From positions 1,178,001 to 1,242,000 of the forward strand of contig CBDBFZ010000003.1 in the NCBI GenBank assembly GCA_965205225.1: a stretch of DNA of 64,000 nucleotides, written 5' to 3'. The position numbers and the translations under genes are program-made. This DNA comes from Litorimonas sp965205225 (lineage in GTDB: Bacteria > Pseudomonadota > Alphaproteobacteria > Caulobacterales > Maricaulaceae). The notes under the pieces are model-generated. The model did not search any database. It was not told the DNA's origin and was given only the letters and a program-made list of their open reading frames with translations. Positions 34,103 to 42,798 of the stretch are shown here, in pieces (position 1 is the first letter of the stretch; each line of letters begins with the position of its first letter).

Positions 34103-35182
34103 CTATAGCGCCTCAGTACGAGTCAGCAGAAACGCTGAAAGCAGGCCGAATGCCAGCAAGGGCATGGCAATCGCAGATGTAATAGCGATCCCGCCGGAGG
34201 CCGCAAACGTGGCCATTGCGCTGTCGATGATCAGAAAGACAAAGCCGAGCGTGATGCCCAGAATCAGCGTCCGGTCGCCGGTATCTTCACGTCCGGTCCG
34301 CTGCATTAAAGCCGCGCAGGCGATCAGCAAAATGAGGGCGGCGAGGGGGCGGGTCAGCCGGTGGGCGTGCCAGAAACCATAGGCAAAGGATGGTTTGGCG
34401 CCGCTATTCCCGGGTTTCATGAAATTCCGCATTTCCGACAGGGATAGGTCGCGCGGCTCTGCGGCAAGGCGCGCGATCGATTTAGGGGTCTGTGATGTTG
34501 TCCAGACGGCAGAGCCTTCCAGCACGCTGGCTTCGCGAGGTTCTCCGTCCGCTCCTTTGACATCAAGGCGGCGTACCCCTTCGAGCGCCCAACCTTCGCC
34601 CATGTAAGTCGCTTGATCTGCCCAGATTATGGCGTCGACTTCACCGACGTCATTGCGTTGGAAAATCTCTATCTTGGCAAGCGTTTCATAGGATTCCCGA
34701 TCAGTCGCACGGACGATGGCGCCATTGTCTTCCAGCCATAAAGGATTGTCGGGTGTAATGTTCTTGATCTTATACTCGCCGATCCCCCACGCCTGAAGGG
34801 CGCGAACGGCGGGAGCGAGCGTGTAATCGATGAAGGTAATAGACAACATCGCCGATCCGAACACGATCGGGACAAGCAGGAAAACCTGACGGGTTGCGCT
34901 GATCCCAAATCCGAGCAGGGCGATGAGTTCGTGCTGACGGATCAATTTTATATAGGTCAGTAGGATTGCAACCACGAGAGTGAAGACGAAAATTCGGTCA
35001 AAAATAACCGGCGCGCGCAGCGCCATATATTTGAACGTGCCTTTGAATCCTTCGCCGCTGGCAACAATGTCCGCGCCGTTGGCCAGGCTGTCCAGAAGCC
35101 CGAAGACGACCAGAAAACCGAAGACGACTGTCAACCAAGTAAACAGAAAGGAACGGGGCAGGTAGATCGCGAATTTAAGCAT
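34103..35182 (-). CDS. LptG-like permease subunit (YjgP/YjgQ family)
   Basis: 359 residues with six predicted membrane helices (three at about 10-115, three at about 270-355) and a periplasmic beta-jellyroll domain between them. LptF and LptG form the transmembrane part of the ABC exporter that extracts lipopolysaccharide. It overlaps the upstream LptF gene by 8 bp. Canonical lptFG pairs usually sit near lptD or pepA; these lie in the sphingolipid locus, so they may move a sphingolipid or may be the only pair. No LptB or LptC gene is in the window. Confidence 0.85.
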   Translation of the reverse strand: MLKFAIYLPRSFLFTWLTVVFGFLVVFGLLDSLANGADIVASGEGFKGTFKYMALRAPVIFDRIFVFTLVVAILLTYIKLIRQHELIALLGFGISATRQVFLLVPIVFGSAMLSITFIDYTLAPAVRALQAWGIGEYKIKNITPDNPLWLEDNGAIVRATDRESYETLAKIEIFQRNDVGEVDAIIWADQATYMGEGWALEGVRRLDVKGADGEPREASVLEGSAVWTTSQTPKSIARLAAEPRDLSLSEMRNFMKPGNSGAKPSFAYGFWHAHRLTRPLAALILLIACAALMQRTGREDTGDRTLILGITLGFVFLIIDSAMATFAASGGIAITSAIAMPLLAFGLLSAFLLTRTEAL

Positions 35183-36440
35183 GATGCTGATCTGCCGTGC
35201 CGCGTAGGCGATCTCGCACCTGTGTCAGAATTGCGCGGCCCTGTCCCTGCATATGGCTGATCCACTGGGCAAATGAGGTCAGGGGTGGTTGGCTCATCTT
35301 GAACGCACTTTTACGGAAGATAATGGCGGCAAAGATCGTCAGAACAGCGATGAGTCCCCAAATGCCAAGCCAGGGTGGAATTTTGCCTGCTGCGCCGAGC
35401 GATTGCGCGAATTCCAACCCCTTTTGCAGCGATAACAGAAACACTACGCCGACAATGATACCGGTCGAAGAGGGGTTCCGGCCATAGTTGATACCGAAGG
35501 GAACGGCGATGAAGGGCAGGATGAAGAGAAGAACTGTTCGAGCAATGCGCAGATGCAGGGCGGCGTTATTCGTGTTTCGGTCAATCTCTGTTCGCAGATC
35601 GCCTCTGCGGTTCTTGAACAGTTCGGACGATGTTAACTCGCGCTCATCATTGCCGCGAGCGCGGAAAGGCACCACTGTGGCTGCGCCTGCAATCGACGAT
35701 CCGCCAAAGCCCAGATCGCCGGACAGGCGGCTATTGTCGATGATCTGATAGGCGCGGCCCGATCCCAGTTGCAGCACTGGGGCACCAGTCTCTTCACGGA
35801 CAATCAGTTCGCCTTCATTGGCGGTCGTAAGGCGAAAGCCGGTCTGCTTCCCGTTTTCAGAGACAGCTTCGTAAATGAAGATTGGGCCGATCCCAGCATC
35901 GGGCTTGTCCGTGCCTCCAAAAAAGGTTCGGGTCCCAACCGTGGTAAAAGTACCCTCTCGCAGCGCCGCTGTAAAACTGGTCTGTTTCACAGTATTCTCG
36001 ACAGTTCGGTACTGGTAGCGTCCCAGAGGCTGCAACCAGCCTTCGATCAGGATCGAACCGACCGCCAGAATGGCAGCAATGGCCAGAAAAGGCTGTGTCA
36101 TGTGGGTCAGGGATACACCGACTCCGAGTGCGGCTGTCAGTTCGGATGAGCGCGAAAACCGATCCACGGTTATGATCGTACCCAGCATCAAGGCCATCGG
36201 AACGGCGATACCCAGATAGTGGGGCAGAAGCGATACAATCATATTGGTCGCATCAGACGCCGGTTTGGTCGATGTTGTGACGACCTCAAATATACGGAGC
36301 AACCGTTCAAGCAGGAGGACGCAACAGGCGAACACAACAAGGCCGCCAATGGCAATCGACGCCCTTTTGAAAAGATATGTGTTTAGACGTCCCAACCGAT
36401 TCCTGCGATCCACACTTTGATAATGACCAGACTGCCCCAT
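35175..36440 (-). CDS. LptF-like permease subunit (YjgP/YjgQ family)
   Basis: 421 residues. Membrane helices at about 25-130 and 300-390 flank a periplasmic jellyroll domain. LLPHYLGIAVPMALMLGTII and FSRSSELTAALGVGVSLTHM are typical of the family. The start is uncertain: the N-terminal 20 residues before RLNTYLFKRASIA are not typical and a later start is possible. It is the first gene of the minus-strand operon lptF-lptG-kinase-nucleotidyltransferase, divergent from the DUF2141 gene by 66 bp. Confidence 0.85.
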   Translation of the reverse strand: MGQSGHYQSVDRRNRLGRLNTYLFKRASIAIGGLVVFACCVLLLERLLRIFEVVTTSTKPASDATNMIVSLLPHYLGIAVPMALMLGTIITVDRFSRSSELTAALGVGVSLTHMTQPFLAIAAILAVGSILIEGWLQPLGRYQYRTVENTVKQTSFTAALREGTFTTVGTRTFFGGTDKPDAGIGPIFIYEAVSENGKQTGFRLTTANEGELIVREETGAPVLQLGSGRAYQIIDNSRLSGDLGFGGSSIAGAATVVPFRARGNDERELTSSELFKNRRGDLRTEIDRNTNNAALHLRIARTVLLFILPFIAVPFGINYGRNPSSTGIIVGVVFLLSLQKGLEFAQSLGAAGKIPPWLGIWGLIAVLTIFAAIIFRKSAFKMSQPPLTSFAQWISHMQGQGRAILTQVRDRLRGTADQHHA

Positions 36441-36506
36441 ATTCTGACAGCGTCCAGCATGAAATGGTTCATGCAGGGCTCATCGCACGGGACCTATTGA
36501 AAAGCC

Positions 36507-37079
36507 ATGATCAACGCAAATCGTACGAACAGACCCTACTGGAAATTTATCCGCAATGTTTCGCTGATCGGCGTAGGTGCTCTGAGCCTTGCCGCGACCG
36601 CGTCAGCGGCCGATAATGACGATGATGCCCAGGAGTCTCTCTCTGCAATTGGCATCGAACGCGGGCTCGAACTCTATGATCGCGACGCTGCTGATCGTTG
36701 CATTCTTGGCTATCACCAGATCCGGGTGACAGTGAATAATGTCACGGAAGAAGGTATTTTGAAGCTGGAGCTGTTCGGTGAGCAGGATTTTATGAAACGA
36801 TCCGGCAAACTTCGCCGCATCCGCGTTCCAGCCGAAGCCGAGCCGATGCGGATTTGTATCCATGTCCCCGGACCGGGCGAATATGCTGTTGTCGCCTATC
36901 ACGATAGAGATGGAGACCGGAAGCTGGATAAGAAATGGAATTTCACGCCGAAAGAGCCTTACGGACTGTCCAATAATCCGGAAATAAAATCTCTACGGTT
37001 TCCAAAATGGGAAGAAACACGGTTCGACGTCCCGATGAACGGCCGTGATATTGTCATCAATCTTGTTGACCTGAGCTAG
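36507..37079 (+). CDS. DUF2141 protein, exported
   Basis: 190 residues. An N-terminal hydrophobic segment (NVSLIGVGALSLAATASAAD) is a signal peptide, cleavage probably after ASA. The mature domain contains the DUF2141 hallmark YHDRDGDRKLDKKWNFTPKE and PYGLSNNPE. The function is unknown; a beta-sandwich periplasmic domain is expected. The position between lptF and the acyltransferase genes suggests a role in lipid handling in the periplasm. Confidence 0.82.
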   Translation: MINANRTNRPYWKFIRNVSLIGVGALSLAATASAADNDDDAQESLSAIGIERGLELYDRDAADRCILGYHQIRVTVNNVTEEGILKLELFGEQDFMKRSGKLRRIRVPAEAEPMRICIHVPGPGEYAVVAYHDRDGDRKLDKKWNFTPKEPYGLSNNPEIKSLRFPKWEETRFDVPMNGRDIVINLVDLS

Positions 37080-37129
37080 ATCCGATCGCCAAAGCGCCCG
37101 TTTAATCGACTGCACTTGAGTGAGTTCGT

Positions 37130-38269
37130 ATGACGGATGCGTCATTTACAATAACCGAATCTGACACGGCCGATCCGGACTTCGTTTCACTGCCATACTC
37201 GCTCTATCGAGGCGAGCCGAACTGGCGTGCACCCTTGCGTATGGAGAGGAACGTTCAGATCAGCCAGAAAAACCCTGCGGTCAGAGCGATAACGCCTCGT
37301 TTCTTTGTCGCGCGACGGAATGGTCGCCCTGTTGGCCGTATCGCCGCGTTCATCAATCGTGCGCACGATACGCTGCATGGTCAGGACGTCGCATTCTTTG
37401 GCTATTTTGATTGTGAACACTCAGCCCATCTATCCGATGGGCTACTCAATGCTGCAAAGCGGTGGGCTCGTGATCAGGGGCGAACGAAGCTAATTGGTCC
37501 GGCCATGTGGAGCGTGAATGAGGAAGTTGGCCTGTTGGTGGACGGCTTTGATCATCCACCCGCCGTTATGATGCCCTATGGGCATCCGCATCAGGTTGAG
37601 GCCATCGAACGCAATGGTTTCTCCAAAGCCATCGATCTCTATGCTTATAATGCCGATCTCAGCCAGGGCGCACCGAAGGGCAGGCTGGCCGAAGGATTAA
37701 GGGCCAAGGCAGAGAGCGATCCTGGACTGACATGGCGCCCGATGAATACAAAAGATTTTATGGGCGATGTCCGGATGGCTCGAGAGATTTTTAACGATGC
37801 CTGGTCGGAAAATTGGGGGTTCATTCCGTTCTTTGAGGAACAGTTTGGGCATATGGCCAAGGAAATGAAGCCGATTATGTTCGATACGGGGTTTCAGATC
37901 GGCTTCATTGACGGCGAAGCTGCGGCATTTATCTGGATGATTCCGGATTTGAACGAAGTCGTCAAAGGACTCGATGGTCGCCTTTTGCCCTTCGGTTGGG
38001 TCAAGCTTCTCTATCGTATCAAGGCGAAAAAAGTCAGGAAGGGTCGGGTGCCCTTGATGGGTCTGAAGCGTAAATTCCACAAGGGGCGCCGGGGCGTGGC
38101 CTTGACGACAAAGATCTGTTCAGATGCGTTCGATGCTGGCCAAGCCCAAGGGTTCATCGAATGTGAGCTGTCCTGGATTCTGGAAGGCAATCGCAGCATG
38201 AGCGCGATCTGCGAGTTGGTCGGTGCGGATCTCTATAAAACCTACCGTATGGTCGAGGCAACGCTTTGA
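37130..38269 (+). CDS. GNAT-family protein, probable bacterial ceramide synthase
   Basis: 379 residues. FVSLPYSLYRGEPNWRAPLR near the N-terminus, FFVARRNGRPVGRIAAFIN and the duplicated GNAT-like fold with GYFDCEHSAHLSDGLLNAA and IGPAMWSVNEEVGLLVDGF match the family that includes the Caulobacter bacterial ceramide synthase, which N-acylates 3-ketosphinganine. It sits in the same locus as spt, as in Caulobacter. It is coupled to the next gene by a TTGA overlap. The family assignment is stronger than the substrate. Confidence 0.78.
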   Translation: MTDASFTITESDTADPDFVSLPYSLYRGEPNWRAPLRMERNVQISQKNPAVRAITPRFFVARRNGRPVGRIAAFINRAHDTLHGQDVAFFGYFDCEHSAHLSDGLLNAAKRWARDQGRTKLIGPAMWSVNEEVGLLVDGFDHPPAVMMPYGHPHQVEAIERNGFSKAIDLYAYNADLSQGAPKGRLAEGLRAKAESDPGLTWRPMNTKDFMGDVRMAREIFNDAWSENWGFIPFFEEQFGHMAKEMKPIMFDTGFQIGFIDGEAAAFIWMIPDLNEVVKGLDGRLLPFGWVKLLYRIKAKKVRKGRVPLMGLKRKFHKGRRGVALTTKICSDAFDAGQAQGFIECELSWILEGNRSMSAICELVGADLYKTYRMVEATL

Positions 38270-39006
38270 GACCCCGCGCTATCATTCTTGCGGGCCAGCG
38301 TCCCGGTCCGGACGCTATGTGCGATCATGCCGGCGTGATATATAAGGCGGATATTCCGGTTGCTGGAATTCCCATGGTCGACCGTGTCGCAAACGCCTTG
38401 CGCGGAGCCGATCTATCTGAACCTTTCCTCTTGTCAGGTTATCCGGAAAACCGCGCCGGGTTTGAACGGGTGACGGGCGGCAGGAGACCGGTCGACAGTG
38501 CGCTGATGGCAGCCCATAAAGGGCCGTTTCCAATTCTTTTGACAACCTGTGACCACGCTCTGCTAACGTCTGAAATGGTTGAGGTTTTTATTAACGTGTC
38601 ACAGGCATCGAGCGCCGACTTTACCGTCGGGCTGGCAACAGAAACCGACATTCAATCGGCCTACCCAGCCACAAAGCGGACATATCTTCGGTTTGCGGAT
38701 AAGGCCGTCAGCGGTTGCAATCTGTTTTATCTTGCCAATGAGCGCGCGCTGGGCGCGCTTCGGTTCTGGCAGGCAGCGCAGGATTTTCGCAAGGATCCCC
38801 TGAAACTGGCCAAGACAGTTGGTCTGGGGTTTGGGATAAAATATGTTTCCGGTCGGCTTACGCTTAACGGCGCATTCAAAGCGGTCTCGACCAAACTCCA
38901 GATTTCGGCCAAACCCGTTCTTCTGCCTTTTGCCGAATCTGCGATTGACGTTGACAAGCCTGACGATCTGGTTCTGGTCGAACACATTATCGCGGAGCGC
39001 GATTAA
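38266..39006 (+). CDS. NTP transferase-like protein (MobA-like)
   Basis: 246 residues. Begins RPRAIILAGQRPGPDAMCDH, the nucleotide loop of the NTP-transferase fold, followed by ILLTTCDHALLTSEMVEVF (Asp of the metal site, about 88). It would activate a small phosphorylated molecule with a nucleotide, for example a head-group precursor. The TTG start overlaps the acyltransferase stop; the end overlaps the flippase start. Substrate unknown. Confidence 0.72.
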   Translation: MRPRAIILAGQRPGPDAMCDHAGVIYKADIPVAGIPMVDRVANALRGADLSEPFLLSGYPENRAGFERVTGGRRPVDSALMAAHKGPFPILLTTCDHALLTSEMVEVFINVSQASSADFTVGLATETDIQSAYPATKRTYLRFADKAVSGCNLFYLANERALGALRFWQAAQDFRKDPLKLAKTVGLGFGIKYVSGRLTLNGAFKAVSTKLQISAKPVLLPFAESAIDVDKPDDLVLVEHIIAERD

Positions 39007-40373
39007 TGGACATGTCGATCCATTGCAAGCGATCTGTCGGATCGCGGATTGCTTCCAACGCATCGCTTCTGTTCGGTGTTAAAGTCATTGGCGCTTTGCT
39101 CGGATTGATCAGCCTGGTCGTGACGGCGCGGGCGCTCGACAGTCAGGTTGAGTTCGGCATCGTTATTTTTCTCCACGCCTACATGCTATTCTTCGCTGAA
39201 ATGATGACGTTCCAGTCGTGGCAGGCAGTCATCCGCTTCGGTTCAGACGATGTTAAAGCGAAAGACGGCGTGTCTTTTGCGCGCTTGGTGAAATTTGCCG
39301 CAACGCTTGACGCCGCCGCCGTTGTGCTGGCCTATATCGGCGCCATCGCCTTGTTCGGCGTGTTTGTCGCCATTGTGCAGGCCTTCCCTAATTTCTGGCC
39401 CGGGCATGACCAGATTGATCCCGCTAAACTGTTAGGACTTGTTGCAGTTTATTGTTCAGTCGTCCTGTTTCAGCAAATTGGTATGAGTACGGGCGTATTG
39501 CGTCTGTTCGACCGTTTCAGAGGGCTTGCTGGCGCTTGGCTGGTTATGCCTGCCGTGCGCCTTGTCGGCGTGCTGATCGCTGCTTATCAAGGATGGGGCA
39601 TGATCGGCTTTATTGCGGCTTGGTATCTCGGTGCGCTAGCGCGTTATCTGGCGATTATCGCCCTGGGGTTGTCTGAGCTGGCCAAACGCGCCCTGTTAAA
39701 GCCAGTTTTGAACGCAAAAATTGATCTCATCCATCCCCGTAAAGGGCTTTGGGGTTTTGCGACGAAAGCCTATGTCGATAGCTCTCTAGCGGCTGGATTT
39801 TCTCATCTTCCAGTTCTGCTGATCATGGGTGTGTTTGGCCCTGTCTTCGTAGCCCTTTACAAGATCGCCGAGGAGATCGCCCGCCTGCTCTCGGAAAGCG
39901 TAAAACTGCTTGATCAGGTTATCTATCCTGAACTGGCGCACATTGTTGCAGCCGGGCAGGGCGGCCAGATTTTACGTCTGGTCAGCAAAGCTAGCGTCGT
40001 GGCGCTCGGGGCAGGATTAACCATTGCGGCGCTCGTCTACTGGTGCGGCCCACTCGTGGTCGACTCTGTGCTGGGTGCCGAATATGCGGGATCGGTCAAC
40101 TTGACCGTGTTACTTGTTCTCGGCGCAGCGGTGTTTGCCGCTGTGGCCCCGCTCTATCCTGTTTTTTATGCCGTAGGAAAACCGGAACGTGCCATCTATG
40201 CGCGTGCGGCCGGTATTGCCGCATATATCGGCGGCTTCATTGTTCTGACAAACTGGCTTGGCGAAATTGGGACCGGCTGGGCCTGGCTGTTTGGCTATAG
40301 TGTGGCACTGGTCGCGGTCGTATTGCTGGTCTCACGCACTCTGTCGAAGCTGAACGGGGCCCCTTGCCCATGA
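39006..40373 (+). CDS. Lipid/oligosaccharide flippase-like membrane protein (Wzx/MOP)
   Basis: 455 residues, about 12 membrane helices over the whole length, with LFGVKVIGALLGLISLVVTARALD at the N-terminus, the typical start of polysaccharide-biosynthesis (Wzx-like) flippases. It would turn a lipid-linked molecule across the inner membrane. Its place between an NTP transferase and a phosphatase suggests its cargo is made by them. Coupled to both neighbours. Confidence 0.85.
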   Translation: MDMSIHCKRSVGSRIASNASLLFGVKVIGALLGLISLVVTARALDSQVEFGIVIFLHAYMLFFAEMMTFQSWQAVIRFGSDDVKAKDGVSFARLVKFAATLDAAAVVLAYIGAIALFGVFVAIVQAFPNFWPGHDQIDPAKLLGLVAVYCSVVLFQQIGMSTGVLRLFDRFRGLAGAWLVMPAVRLVGVLIAAYQGWGMIGFIAAWYLGALARYLAIIALGLSELAKRALLKPVLNAKIDLIHPRKGLWGFATKAYVDSSLAAGFSHLPVLLIMGVFGPVFVALYKIAEEIARLLSESVKLLDQVIYPELAHIVAAGQGGQILRLVSKASVVALGAGLTIAALVYWCGPLVVDSVLGAEYAGSVNLTVLLVLGAAVFAAVAPLYPVFYAVGKPERAIYARAAGIAAYIGGFIVLTNWLGEIGTGWAWLFGYSVALVAVVLLVSRTLSKLNGAPCP

Positions 40374-41053
40374 TCGCGATATTTGATCTGGATTATACTC
40401 TGACTCAGCGTGGGACGTGGGGGCGTTTCGTATGGCGAACCGTCAGGACACGGCCCTGGCTCTGGATACCGCTACTTTATGACACGATCCGGGATCAGAT
40501 CGAATATAAGGCGGGTCGGCGACCGCGGGATGCCGTCAAACGGTCCGTGATGCGGTGGAGCCTTATGCGTCGTTCCCGCCTCGAATTGATTGTGATGGCC
40601 GAAGCCTTTGCGGATTCTGAAGTCAGAGACGGTTTGCGCCCCGGCGGACGGGCGGCCTTGGCCCATCACAGAGAAAAAGGGGATCATGTGTTAATCGCCT
40701 CTGCTGCAGTCGATCTTATCGTTGCGCCGATTTCGACGCGACTGGAGGTCGATGGTTATGTCTGCACGCATATGGCCTGGAATGGAGACCGGTTGGAGAA
40801 CCGCTTTGCAACGGAGAATTGCTATGGTGATGCCAAACGCAAGGCAGTCGAAACCTATCTGTCTGAACAAGGACTGTCAGGGCCAACAATCTTCTATACC
40901 GATAGCTGCGCGGACTTCGCCCTCCTGCCGATCATGGACCGGACGATTGTCGTGGATCCAAAGCCGAAAACACTCAAGGATGCGACGGATTTGAACCTAC
41001 CCATTCAGCATTGGTCTGAAACCGAAAATGGATTTGTTCCTTCGTCTGAGTGA
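40370..41053 (+). CDS. HAD-superfamily phosphatase (HAD-IB, PSPase-like)
   Basis: 227 residues from the ATG at 40370, which overlaps the flippase stop as ATGA. The motif I IFDLDYTLT (nucleophile Asp), a cap rich in Arg/Trp (GRRPRDAVKRSVMRWSLMRR), motif II LIASAAVDL and motif IV FYTDSCADFALL are visible. A phosphatase for a phosphorylated head-group or lipid is likely. It is the last gene of the operon. Confidence 0.85.
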   Translation: MIAIFDLDYTLTQRGTWGRFVWRTVRTRPWLWIPLLYDTIRDQIEYKAGRRPRDAVKRSVMRWSLMRRSRLELIVMAEAFADSEVRDGLRPGGRAALAHHREKGDHVLIASAAVDLIVAPISTRLEVDGYVCTHMAWNGDRLENRFATENCYGDAKRKAVETYLSEQGLSGPTIFYTDSCADFALLPIMDRTIVVDPKPKTLKDATDLNLPIQHWSETENGFVPSSE

Positions 41054-41483
41054 CGAAAATGTGAAGGAATTAACACAAGATGTGGATCCAAACCGTTCTC
41101 AGTTTATTCCGAATAGCGCGCCCTATCTCTCATATACTTGCAAAATCCGATGGATCGTCACTGAAGGTTGGGTATCTCTACAACCATGAAGTCCCGCATC
41201 AGGACTATTTGCCGGCACAAAATCTGGCCTTTGAAGATAGGTTCGACCTGACGACTGGGATCGTCCGAAAAGGCGGTCAATGCGATTGCAGACTGGCTGC
41301 GATGGGAGGCCATTACGGAATCCGGACTTCTCGCTGCTGAATAGGGTCTCCCAAATTGTGATTGGGCCTGTATTGTGATTGGACCTATACTGCGCCGGCA
41401 TTAGAGCGTCGGACGCATAGTTAGAGTCATTTGGGGATTCCCTTTTGTTTGCATTCATGGTTCACCAGAATTGGAGGTGTATC
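41054..41483. other. Intergenic debris between two lipid operons
   Basis: No intact gene. A frame ending at 41341 reads EKAVNAIADWLRWEAITESG, which resembles the tail of a LysR-type regulator. A 17-bp imperfect tandem duplication lies at 41355-41388 (unit attgtgattggRcctRt). The segment from about 41390 to 41483 precedes an IS630 transposase start and is probably its left end. Confidence 0.4.
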
Positions 41484-41567
41484 ATGCCTAAACCCTTATC
41501 CAACGATTTACGCGAACCTATTATTGTCTATAACTTAAAGTCCGATGCTCTAGGGGCCCTGTCATGA
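41484..41567 (+). pseudogene. IS630-family transposase, N-terminal remnant
   Basis: The ATG at 41484 with a GGAGG upstream reads MPKPLSNDLREPIIV, the start of many IS630 transposases (PKPLSNDLRERVV). It diverges after about 15 codons and ends at a TGA that overlaps the cfa start as ATGA. It is the missing kind of end for the C-terminal IS630 remnant at 2151-2465, though the two need not come from one copy. Confidence 0.65.
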
Positions 41568-42787
41568 AACTGTTAGACGCATTGATGCGCCGTTTCGTGA
41601 CGACCGGGCGGCTGACCATTATCGATCATGAGAGGACGCGCCACGATTATGGACCGGGCGGTGAGCCGTCGGCAACAATCCGGCTAACGGATCCCAAGCT
41701 CTATCGTAACCTGTTCCTGAATCCCGAACTTCATGCTGGGGAGGCCTATATGGACGGGACCCTGATCGTTGAAGAGGGCGGCATTCGAGGCTTTCTGGAA
41801 GTCTTTGCGCATAATCGGGACGGTCTTCGCAAAGGGCCGGTGCGGCGAAGGATCAAACAGCTACAGAAAACCTTCCGCCGAACCATGCAGCGCAATAAGC
41901 GCGATGTCTCAGCCAAAAATGTCGAGGCGCATTACGATCTTTCCAACGATCTCTACCGGCTCTTTCTCGACGAGGACATGCAGTATAGCTGCGCCTATTG
42001 GCCCCTCGATCAAAGAGAAAAGGGTGATATCACGCTGGAGCAAGCCCAACGGGCGAAGAAACGTCATATCGCGGCCAAGCTGCGGTTAGAACCGGGTCAG
42101 CATGTTCTTGATATTGGTTGCGGGTGGGGTGGTATGGCCATGCATCTGGCCCGCGAGCATGATGTCGATGTCGTTGGCGTGACCCTGTCAAACGATCAAT
42201 ATATATTAGCGCGTGAACGGGTCGACGCCGCAGGCCTGCAGGACCGGGTTGACATCCGCTTGCAGGATTACCGCGATTGTCAGGGACCCTATGACCGCGT
42301 CGTTTCTGTCGGCATGTTCGAACATGTCGGGGTCGGACATTATGCAGAGTTTTTTGGCAAGATTCGGGATGTTTTGACTGATGACGGGTGCGCCCTCATT
42401 CACTCGATTGGTCGCAGGGGCGGTCCGGGCACAACCGGGAAATGGATTCGCAAATATATTTTCCCCGGCGGCTACAGCCCCGCCCTATCCGAAACCTTCG
42501 CTGAAATTGAAAAGTCGGGCCTGTGGGTCACGGATATGGAAATCCTGCGGCTTCACTACGCCTGGACGTTGGCCGAATGGGAAAAGCGATTTCAGGCTAA
42601 TCGCGGCGCTGTTGTGGCCATGAAGGATGAGCGGTTCGCTCGGATGTGGGAGTTTTATCTCATCATTTCGGAATTATCATTCCTCTATGGTAAACATATG
42701 AATTTCCAGATTCAGCTGGCCAAGGATGTGCATGCGCTACCATCAACACGGAACTACATGATGGACGGGTCGGGCGAGCTAGCTTAA
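41564..42787 (+). CDS. cfa: Cyclopropane-fatty-acyl-phospholipid synthase family methyltransferase
   Basis: 407 residues. The SAM-binding motif VLDIGCGWGGMAMHLA (about 181-196), the VSVGMFEHVGVGHY catalytic block (about 245) and YIFPGGYSPALSE are Cfa hallmarks; the N-terminal lipid-binding region is also present (NLFLNPELHAGEAYMDG). It adds a methylene bridge to unsaturated acyl chains in phospholipids at the membrane. The ATG at 41564 overlaps an IS630 remnant frame. It may be cotranscribed with the hydroxylase gene 11 bp downstream. Confidence 0.93.
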   Translation: MKLLDALMRRFVTTGRLTIIDHERTRHDYGPGGEPSATIRLTDPKLYRNLFLNPELHAGEAYMDGTLIVEEGGIRGFLEVFAHNRDGLRKGPVRRRIKQLQKTFRRTMQRNKRDVSAKNVEAHYDLSNDLYRLFLDEDMQYSCAYWPLDQREKGDITLEQAQRAKKRHIAAKLRLEPGQHVLDIGCGWGGMAMHLAREHDVDVVGVTLSNDQYILARERVDAAGLQDRVDIRLQDYRDCQGPYDRVVSVGMFEHVGVGHYAEFFGKIRDVLTDDGCALIHSIGRRGGPGTTGKWIRKYIFPGGYSPALSETFAEIEKSGLWVTDMEILRLHYAWTLAEWEKRFQANRGAVVAMKDERFARMWEFYLIISELSFLYGKHMNFQIQLAKDVHALPSTRNYMMDGSGELA

Positions 42788-42798
42788 GTGGCAGCGCC

